From Lucinisca nassula (Eukaryota > Mollusca > Bivalvia > Lucinida > Lucinidae), in the NCBI GenBank assembly GCA_963580285.1, contig OY757011.1:167863406-167927405 (forward strand): a stretch of DNA of 64,000 bases, given 5' to 3'. The notes below the pieces were generated by a model. That model was not told the DNA's origin. It was given only the letters and a program-made list of their open reading frames with translations, and searched no databases. This document shows, piece by piece, positions 56,067-64,000 of this stretch (the stretch's first letter is position 1; every line of letters begins with the position of its first letter). Made by a program: the position numbers and the translations under genes.

Positions 56067-56100
56067 TGCACATAGCACCTTTTTGCTGCAAACCCTCGAT
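56067..56100. repeat. Right terminal inverted repeat
   Basis: Reverse complement of 46612-46645 with four mismatches. Confidence 0.8.
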
Positions 56101-56329
56101 ATAAACAATCATTATAATTGTTCGTGTAACTTAAGAAGTGAAATAAAAATTAGCCAGCACATGACAAAACCTACAATTAGAGCTCTGATACCAGTGACGA
56201 CTCAAAACAGCCTCCTATAGCCTCAGTGCTATCCAAAGAGAAATAAGCAAAAATCTTGATAACACATCCCTGTGATATAGTGCATTCTTTCATGCCTCAA
56301 AAAAAGGTAATATTTCTTACAGAATTTGT

Positions 56330-56515
56330 TATATTTGTCTTATTTATACGCCAAACATAGGTTTTGGGTGCTCGTTAGAACTGCGTCAATGTTGAGGCGG
56401 TTCTAAGAAGTACCAAGAACCTATGTCTTGGGGCAGAAATAAGAAAAATAATGTTTATCCCTGTAAACCCCAGTTTTCTCTATAAATTGGGGTTTAGGGG
56501 GTGTTAGTTTCACTT
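56330..56515. repeat. Double-hairpin MITE, copy e
   Basis: TTAGAACTGCGTCAATGTTG / GAGGCGGTTCTAAG palindrome, then GAAATAAGAAAAATAATGTT and the AACCCCAGTTTTCTC / AAATTGGGGTTTAGGGGG hairpin. Confidence 0.75.
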
Positions 56516-56600
56516 ACTTGTTAACATGATGGGCTGATTTGAGTAATTGCTGGCCGCACAGGGCTAATTGGAGGTTTTGTTGCATGCTAACTCAAATATC

Positions 56601-56834
56601 TTAACCCATAACAAGCCAATCACGAAAATTGTCGTCTGCTGGTTGCTTTAAAAGTCATTTTTGCAAATGGTGTGGACCCAAATCAGACTGCTCCTCTTGG
56701 AGCAGTCTGATTTGGGTTCCCACTGTTTGCCAGTAAGCAAAAATATTTTTTAGAATGTTTGCAAAAACAATTCAGCAGACGGCATAAGCATATGACATTT
56801 CTAGATGTAGTTTTCTCGGCGTCTAAAGGGTTAA
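56601..56834. mobile_element. TTAA-ended MITE
   Basis: TTAACCCATAACAAGCC and a right end of TCTAAAGGGTTAA. Contains GTCGTCTGCTGG and a GCAAATGGTGTGGACC / GGTTCCCACTGTTTGC hairpin. Confidence 0.75.
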
Positions 56835-56839
56835 AATTT

Positions 56840-57976
56840 TCTTCTTTTCTGAGCATACTTAAAGAACAGGGGCTTGTTGTTCAAAACTACTGCAAAATAA
56901 AAATGAAATCCAACAGGTGGGTTTGGAGGAGAAGATTTTTTAAGATTTTTAATTTTTTGTGTGGTTTTGTTGCCATGGCAACCAGAGTTCAGGGTGTAAC
57001 AAAATTCTTTGAATGAATTTAAAAGAGGACTAAGTAAGGAACATTCCTGTGAAGTTTGGTTACAATTGGCCCAGTAGTGTAGGAGGAGGAGATGTTTTAG
57101 CATTACATTATATATTAAATAGGGAAAATAAGCCCCGCCCATGGCGGCCATGTTTTTTGTCAGATCAAAATTTCTTCAAGGAATCTGAAAGAGGTCTACC
57201 CAAGGAACATTCATGCAAAATAAAATTGAAATCCAACAGGTGGTTTTGGAGGAGAAATTTTTTAAAGATTTTTATTTTTTTGTGTGGTTTTGTTGCCATG
57301 GCAGCCAGAGGTCTGGGTGTAACAAAATTCTTTGAAGGAATTTAGAAGAGGACAAAGTAAGGAACATTCCTGCGAAGTTTGGTTACAATTGGCTCAGTAG
57401 TTTAGGAGGAGAAGATGTTTTAGCATTACACGTCTGAAAGAGGTCCACCCAAGGAACATTCATGCAAAATAAAAATGAAATCCAACAGGTGGTTTTGGAG
57501 GAGAAGATTTTTAATTTTTTGTGGTTTTGTTGCCATGGCAACCAGAGTTCCGGGTGTAACAAAATTCTTTGAAGGAATTTAGAAGAAGACTAAGTAAGGA
57601 ACATTCCTGTGAAGTTTGGTTACAATGGGCCCAATAGTTTGGAAGGAGAAGATATTTTAGCATTACACTATATGTTAAATAAGGAAAATAAGCCCCACCC
57701 ATTGCGGCCATGTTTTTTGTTGGATCAAAATTTCTTCAAGGAATCTGAAAGAGGTCAACGCAAGGAACATTCATGCAAAATAAAAATGAAATCCAACAGG
57801 TGCTTTTGGAGGAGAAGATTTTTAAAGATTTTTATTTTTTTGTGGTTTTGTTGCCATGGCAACCAGAGTTCTGGGTGTAACAAAATTCTTTGAAGGAATT
57901 TAGAAGAGGATTATGTAAGGAACATTCCTGTGAAGTTTGGTTACAATTGGCCCAGTAGTTTAGGAGGAGATGTTTA
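56840..57976. repeat. Tandem array, unit about 322 bp
   Basis: About three and a half copies with TTGTTGCCATGGCAACCAGA, GTGTAACAAAATTCTTTGAA and CATTCATGCAAAATAAAA. The third unit has a deletion of about 85 bp. Confidence 0.8.
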
Positions 57977-59700
57977 AAGAAACAAGAGGGCCCAGAGGGC
58001 CCTGGTTCGCTCACCTGATCCAAAGCATAACAAGTAGGCACCGGGCAGGGTCAATTTTGGCCCCAGGGCTAAAATTTGAACAATCTTGGTAGAGGTCCAC
58101 AAGATGAAGCTTCATATCGAATATGAAAGACCTGGGCTTTCTGGTTTCAAAGAAGAAGATTTTAAAGGTTTACCCTGCATCTAGAAGTCTATGTAAAACA
58201 AGATTTTCCCTATATAAGTCTATGTTAAACCAAAGGGCCCCGGAGCGGTGGGCATTTTTGACCCCAGGGCTATAATTTGAACAATCTTGGTAGAGGTCCA
58301 CTAGCTGAAGCTGCATAACAAATATCAAAGACCTAAGCCTTGTGTTTCAGAGAAGATGATTTTTAAAGATTTTCCCTATATAAGTCTATGTAAAACCAAA
58401 GGGCCACATGGCGGGGGTATTTTTGGTCTCAGGGCTATAATTTGAACAATCTTTATAGAGGTCCACTAGCTGAAGCTTCATAACAAATATCGAAGACCTA
58501 AGCCTTGTGGTTTCAGAGAAGAAGATTTTTCAAGATTTTCCCTATATAAGCCCATGTAAAACCAAAGGGCCCCGGAGCGGGGGCATTTTTGGCCCCAGGG
58601 CTATAATTTGAACAATCTTGGTAGAGGTCAACAAGATGAAGCTTCATACCGTATATCAAAGACCTGGGCCTTGCAGTTTCAGAGAAGAAGATTTTTAAAG
58701 AGTTTCCCTATATAAGCCTATGTAAAACAAAAGGGCCCTTGTCCGGGCCATTTTTGGCCCCAGCACTATAATTTGAACAATCTTGGTAGGGGTCTACTAG
58801 ATGAAGCTTCATACCAAATATCAAAGACCTGGGCCTTGCGGTTTCAGAAAAGAAGATATTTCAAGATTTTCCCTATATAAGCCCATGTAAAACCAAAGGG
58901 CCCCCGTGCGGGGGGCATTTTTAGCACCAGCACTATAATTTGAACAATCTTGGTAGGGGTCCACTAAATGAAGCTTCATACCAAATATCAAAGACCTGGG
59001 CCTTGCGGTTTCAGAGAAGAAGATTTTTCAAGATTTTCCCTATATAAGCCCATGTAAAACCAAAGGCCCCCCGTGCGGGGGCATTTTTAGCTCCAGCACT
59101 ATAATTTGAACAATCTTGGTAGGGGTCCACTAGATGAAGCTTCATACCAAATATCAAAGATCTGGGCCTTGCGGTTTCAGAGAAGAAGATTTTTAAAGAT
59201 TTTCCCTATATAAGCCCTTGTAAAACCAAAGGGCCCCGGAGCGGGGGCATTTTTGGCCCCAGCACTATAATTTGAACAATCTTGGTAGGGGTCCACTAGA
59301 TGAAGCTTCATACCAAATATCAAAGACCTGGGCCTTGCGGTTTCAGAAAAGAAGATTTTTTAAGTTTTCGGTGAAAAAAATCTATTTTTGGCTACTGTGA
59401 CCTATATGTGCAACGGACCGGAACCATTTGAACAACTTTGAAAGGGGACCACCTAAGGATCATTCCTGTGAAGTTTGGTCAAAATCCAATCAGTGGTTTA
59501 GGAGGAGATGTCGTTTGAAGAAAAGTTTACGGACGCACGCACGGACGCACGGACGGACGCACGGACGCACGACGGACGACGGACAAAAAGTGATCCCAAA
59601 AGCTCACCTTGTCACTACGTGACAGGTGAGCTAAAAAGTTAACGCACGGACGACTGTATGCACGGACGCACGACAGACACAGGGCCATGACAATAGCCCC
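57977..59700. mobile_element. Second Helentron/HINE-like tandem-repeat element
   Basis: Starts ACAAGAGGGCCCAGAGGGCC and ends AAAGCTCACCTTGTCACTAC, GTGACAGGTGAGC. The core has about nine copies of the ~165-bp unit found at 50364-53900. The end carries an (ACGG)n-rich tract (GGACGCACGCACGGACGCAC). Confidence 0.75.
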
Positions 59701-59908
59701 GCTGGCCTTCGGCCAGTGGAGCTAAGTAGACAAGGATGTTTATCCTTTGGACACTTCAAAAGAATCAGATATGTGTATTTGTTATCTTGTCTGTAGTAAA
59801 AAATCAGACATCAGAATTAGACTTGTTACTGGGGTCACGTCAAAAGACATTCAAACACCAGAAATGAGTGATAAGAAGAACATAGTACCTGTTAAGGATG
59901 AATAACAA

Positions 59909-60192
59909 GGATTGTGTTTGTTTTTTTTGTTTGGAGTTAAATGGCCCAGTCAACACAATTCGGCTGAAATTGAGCTTGTCTGTTTACCTAACCGCACTTT
60001 TGGGCAGATTTATACGTAAGTGGTTGATGGGCACATTTTTTTCCCCAGAAACTGACAACTGCAGAGGTGAGAATAACCATAGAAAAGATTTGATGATCAA
60101 TCTCCATAAAAGAATGTTGTTGCCGGACAGCTATCAAACCTGCAACCTCCTGATTACCAGTCAGATGTGTATCCCACTGAGTTATTGAGGCC
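59909..60192 (-). mobile_element. SINE, family 2, tRNA-like head
   Basis: The right end, read on the minus strand, begins GGCCTCAATAACTCAGTGGG (box A), with GGTTGCAGGTTTGATAGC as box B. The tail is the inverted GGGCCATTTAACTCC at the left. Confidence 0.75.
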
Positions 60193-60404
60193 AAAGATAC
60201 TTAAGGATAAATTTCTTGTTTCTCCTTGTTAGACATGTGTTTAGGTTACTTGTTAGAATCACCTCACTGAGCTGATTTTGTATTTACATTGTATTTTAGT
60301 AAAGAAATAAGAAAAATATCCCCAAATGATCCTCAGTCATTACTAAAACACACATATACAAATACAATGTAAATTTTACCGCCTAAAAAACATAATTTTG
60401 AGAT

Positions 60405-60590
60405 GAAAAATTGATATTTTTCTTATTTCTGCTCAAAATATATACTGTGTGTACCCGTTAGAACTGCCTCGATGAGGCGGTTCTAACGAGTGCCCACATT
60501 CTATATTTTAGAGCAGAAATAAGAAAAATAATGTTTACCCCTGCAAACCCCAGTTTTCTATTAAAAATCGGGTTCAAGGGGGTCAGACTT
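60405..60590. repeat. Double-hairpin MITE, copy f
   Basis: CGTTAGAACTGCCTCGATGA / GGCGGTTCTAACG is nearly perfect, inside TTTCTTATTTCTGCTC / GAGCAGAAATAAGAAA. The second hairpin, AACCCCAGTTT / AAAAATCGGGTT, follows. Confidence 0.8.
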
Positions 60591-60861
60591 ATATAAGCAT
60601 GTTTTCGTGATGACTCACTATCAGGAACTATGGAAGAAGCTTTGGTGTCTTCATTTCAGAGCAAATATTTATATTGTTAATTCTGTGATAAATTCTAAAG
60701 CAAAACAAGTGACTTAGTTTCATTTCAAAGCATAGACTGTCGAGCAGCTGTATGCCTTCCTAAATGTTTGTGAATGTTGTTAGTTTCCTTTATACAGTTG
60801 AACATCAAAGACTTTAGCACAGATAACTCATGTATCATGGCTAATTCAAATCAGGGGTCAG

Positions 60862-61028
60862 AAGCCTCCGTGGTGCAGTGGTTACGCTACTCGCCTTGTA
60901 AACTAGGGATCGCAGGATCGGTCCCGGGCTTCTCCAGACTTTCGGATGAGTCTTTAAACCGAGGTCCCGTCTCCGTATGACCTTAGCTGTTGGTGGGACG
61001 TAAAACTAAAACTCACTCACTCACTCAC
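60862..61028 (+). mobile_element. SINE, family 3, intact, 16-bp target duplication
   Basis: TCAAATCAGGGGTCAG flanks it at 60846-60861 and 61029-61044. Box A is GTGGTGCAGTGGTTACGC, box B is GGATCGGTCCCGGGC, the tail is TGGGACGTAAAACTAAAA followed by (CACT)n. At 167 bp it is the cleanest SINE here. Degraded copies are at 20876-21040 and 22275-22378. Confidence 0.9.
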
Positions 61029-61599
61029 TCAAATCAGGGGTCAGTTGTTCAAAACTAACAATGTCATTAGTTAACGAATTGTTAAAATTTTTATCATTAA
61101 ATATGGCAAATATGCTAATATTTTTGCTGCAAAAATAAGAGCAGAGCTGCTTTTGCAAATGCAAAAGCTGCTCTCGTTTTTTCAGCAAAAAATACCAAAA
61201 TTTTATATATATGTATTGTACTTGCTAAAACAGTTAACAATATGACCACTTACGAGCTTGTTAAGCTAAAGATGCTTTGAACAACTTGACCCTGCTCTTT
61301 TCTTCCCATATCTCCAGATATCAATATATCAAACCTAATTTTGGGAGTTTTTAGCTCCACCAACGAAAGTAAAGGGGAGCTATTCCCATACCACCGCCAT
61401 AAGACATCGGTGTCGGCATTTGCTTAATGTTTACTGCAAAGTCAAGTTCATATCTGTTATATTTTACTAATGTATTTACTTAACTACAGGAAAAAAATAA
61501 TATTTTACATAAACTTTCTTTAATACTCAATTTCCCAAGTTTTTTGCTTAAATTGGACTTATTTCGTCTGTATTACCTCTCTTGGTTAAAGTTCACCTG

Positions 61600-62790
61600 C
61601 AAAATAGAAGTGATGGCAATGATCAGGAATCGATACAATTAACCCACAGCTACCATCAGAGACACCAAAGCGAAAGAAACACAAACATGAAACACAAACA
61701 CTAGACCCTAATGGAAACATCAATAGCGGAAAGCCAAAAGGACAGTTACTTTCCCATAAAATGACCAATTGGCTATCCAAAACAAAAAATACAAGTGATA
61801 AACATACTGAAAGACAAACCATAACAAAAATAAACTGTGGCAGAAGAACCGCCTTGGAGGGGGCTTAAATCGAGTTTTCGCAGCCGCAATCCTCACCCTT
61901 ACTTCCATCACGATTTAGACATATTATTTGTTCAGTCTGCATGAAGGCCTCCTAACTCATCAGTGCAACATCTCCGAGAACAAAAATCAAACAACCACAG
62001 AGATGAAGCAAGTGAGGACTCGACAGCAAGAAACCACTGAAATGCTGGTGCAAAAGAAAACCAACATTAAGTCTTAGATGGGACCAACCAGAGACAGAGC
62101 ATCAGGCACCAACCAACATTACATAAAATTAAACTCTAATTCTCAGTAAGCCTTTACACTGGAACCATCATAGAATCTGAGACCTGACCCACCGGCGTGT
62201 AATTAAAGAGGGAAGCAAAGTTGTCAACTGTGATTTGGATTAACTACCATGCATGCAGTCTGGCGTATAACATTTATGTTGTATCCAATCCTTTTATATC
62301 GAAGAATGATTTTACAAAATTGGGTGCTGAAGTCATTGCAAGTATATATTATTCTGAATTGATATCGTAAGTCACCATAAAATTTGGGCTCTGATTGACC
62401 TTATTGCAGAAGAGATGCAAGTTCAACACTGAATTTTGAAATCAAATTGGAATGACGGCTATAAAATTTTGAAAAGGCTTTGAGCAGTTTATGATACCGA
62501 TAACCCCGATTAAGAAGTTTAGCAGTTACAATTTATTACGAGTGTTGAAGTCAGTTACATGACTAAACACTCTGGCAAATCGAATTAATTGCGATAATTA
62601 AATGCCATAGGATGCCGCACAAGGAACATCACCGTCCAAGAAAGGAAAATTTACAATCTCAAAAGCATCACGTTTATCATAAAGTTTGCAGGAAACAAAC
62701 CCATCTACGATAGACAGATGTAAATCCAAAAACGGGGCTTCGGTATCAGAAGGATTTGCTTTATTTAAAATAGTTATTGTCAATATTTAA
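61600..62790 (-). pseudogene. Penelope-like (or related) reverse-transcriptase element, 3' portion
   Basis: On the minus strand 62783-62598 encodes SDTEAPFLDLHLSIVDGFVS, CKLYDKRDAFEIVNFPFLDG and DVPCAASYGI. It continues after shifts as FSHVTDFNTRN, LNRGYRYHKLLKAFSKFYSR and YTCNDFSTQFCKIILRYKRI. This is the C-terminal RT/thumb region of a family common in molluscs and cnidarians; the FLDLxLS...YDKRD pattern suggests Penelope-like, but I am not certain. The 3' part at 61600-61965 equals the two truncated insertions at 47577 and 49804. No catalytic RT core remains. Confidence 0.6.
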
Positions 62791-62847
62791 TAAATCCTCC
62801 AAATATCTAGAATTCGAGCTAAAGGCTTCAGTGATATCAGATTGATT

Positions 62848-63135
62848 TTTGTTTGATTTGAGGTTTAATGTCTATTTAGGTCATTATCGAGACATTGCTT
62901 CCTATTCTGTGGGACTTTTACCTGATATTTGAGATGAACTGACATCTTAAGACCTGCTGCCCAATGAAACCACTAAGGTTTATTTCATGGATGGTCTGAC
63001 TCGCACCACTTTGCCTGGGCAGGCTCAAACCTTCTTTTCGATTTACCAGTACTCATATGCAGTCAGTTTAAGCTCTGTGTGGAAGCACCATGCAGCCCAA
63101 TCTATTTCTCCAAGCCAAAATGGGCTGGGACCCGA
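62848..63135 (-). mobile_element. SINE, family 1, copy 5
   Basis: TTTGTTTGATTTGAGGTTTA at the left, with TGGAAGCACCATGCAGCCCA near the right end. More diverged than the other copies. Confidence 0.7.
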
Positions 63136-63402
63136 TTTGGGATTGTTAATAGGCAAATCTGTCAAAGTTGTCAGTTTGTGATACATTTTTTATGGCCTGT
63201 TACTCCTTTACTGTATGGACTATAATTCTGGATGTATCTTCACAGATATTCAGACCACTAAAGGTAGCATATTGTGGTCTTTGGCCATTCCAGTTCTGGA
63301 GTAATTTGCCCCTCATTTTTCTAAGGAACAAATTTTGACTTGTACATGTTTTTTATATAACCAAATATATCTGGGTTTTAGATCCTACACTTGTTACAAC
63401 AT

Positions 63403-63620
63403 TTAATCCTCATCCCACTGAACACAATAACCCCTACCTTTGCAAACAATGTGGATCCAGATCAATGACTTGAAGAAGCCATCTAAACAGGATCTACTCT
63501 GTTTGTCAATTACATTTAGTTAGTGAATTTGAACGAAAATTATATCAAGTGTTTAACTGGTTGAAAGGCAGAAATGGGGCAGTGTGGCAAAATTAATTTA
63601 TTCAGCAGGATAAGGGTTAA
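63403..63620. mobile_element. TTAA-ended MITE
   Basis: TTAATCCTCATCCCACTGAA and TTCAGCAGGATAAGGGTTAA are the terminal inverted repeats. Central hairpin GCAAACAATGTGGATCC. Confidence 0.8.
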
Positions 63621-63904
63621 CATTCTGACCAGCAATCTCAAACTAACATGGTTTGAACAGCTGGGCCCTGATGTTTAACCTGTTATGAATGACATTGTGT
63701 TGCTAACAAAGTACACATAAATCAAATTTTGAACCCCTTTGGGATTCATTTACTTTGCATACAACCCAGTTCATATACAATCCACTGTTTTTCATACATG
63801 TATATAAACATCAGAAAAATAAAATTTATTCCCTAAATGAATGTCTGTGTTACAAGTGAAATATTGAAACCATGACAAATTTCTTTGAGAAGGAGCCTAA
63901 CACG

Positions 63905-64000
63905 TAACAGAAGAGGTCCATGGGCCTCTTTGCTCACCAGAACCCAGGTGGGCCCTGGTCCCCTGTATTAACTAAACACCCCCACCTCACCACCAGTCTC
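63905..64000. repeat. Left end of another tandem-repeat element, cut by the window
   Basis: AGAGGTCCATGGGCCTCTTT and GCTCACC match the GGGCC-hairpin terminus of the elements at 50364 and 57977. Confidence 0.45.

Larger units (their letters stand above)
46612..56100 (-). mobile_element. 9.49-kb TIR DNA transposon carrying an OTU-transposase gene (decayed)
   Basis: 34-bp terminal inverted repeats at 46612-46645 and 56067-56100 match at 30 of 34 positions; the ends read ATCGAGG...AGCAAAAAGGTGCTAT. The core CAAAAAGGTGCTAT, in both orientations, recurs in sub-terminal regions (46806-46960 and 55780-55940), as transposase-binding repeats do. The flanks allow a 2- to 4-bp AT-rich target duplication (AT or ATAT), but this is ambiguous because the junction is itself AT-repetitive. 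One minus-strand gene fills the interior, starting near the right TIR and ending near the left one. Removing later insertions leaves an element of about 5 kb or slightly more. It resembles no superfamily I can name with confidence. Confidence 0.75.

Noticed and set aside
57049..57345. Repeated 60-106-codon frames in 50.3-59.7 kb arrays
   Set aside because: They recur once per tandem unit, in varying frames, and reflect unit length rather than coding constraint.

Overview
This is eukaryotic, metazoan DNA. It holds one split host gene surrounded by very dense mobile and repetitive DNA. The repeat types are tRNA-derived SINEs with a GTTAAAC-type tail, TTAACCC...GGGTTAA hairpin MITEs, and elements carrying tandem repeats that end in a GGGCC hairpin. 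Together with a Ty3 element primed by tRNA-Leu they suggest a bivalve mollusc, probably a heterodont clam or mussel. That placement is inference from remembered repeat style, not a database match.

Layout. (1) 1-24.6 kb: the host gene FBXL15 (F-box and leucine-rich-repeat substrate receptor of an SCF ubiquitin ligase) on the + strand. Its coding exons are 6230-6342, 8507-8933, 16121-16252 and 24420-24612, with compatible intron phases. A short 5' exon carrying the start codon was not found. The introns are filled with SINEs, MITEs and tandem arrays, including a 1.58-kb higher-order duplication at 9.5-14.2 kb. (2) 25.0-44.9 kb: a near-complete, apparently recent giant Ty3/Gypsy LTR retrotransposon of 19,874 bp. 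It has 3,092-bp LTRs, a 4-bp ATAT target duplication, a tRNA-Leu primer site, intact gag and pol, and an extra intact 817-codon gene in the env position (C2H2 fingers, an acidic repeat region and a C-terminal KCTD-type BTB domain). Each LTR carries a long array of inverted CCAAT motifs upstream of a TATA box. (3) 46.6-56.1 kb: a decayed 9.49-kb DNA transposon with 34-bp terminal inverted repeats (30/34 identical). It carries one minus-strand gene of about 1,050 codons combining an OTU cysteine-protease domain with an RNase-H/DDE-like transposase candidate. Three later insertions split its coding sequence at junctions that can be placed to within a base or two. (4) 56.1-64.0 kb: more tandem-repeat elements, SINEs, MITEs and a Penelope-like reverse-transcriptase relic.

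The two observations most likely to be new are the retrotransposon carrying a zinc-finger/KCTD accessory gene with a CCAAT-array LTR, and the OTU-plus-transposase TIR element. The nested insertions give a relative order of events. No genuine tRNA, rRNA or CRISPR locus was seen; tRNA-like stretches belong to SINE heads.
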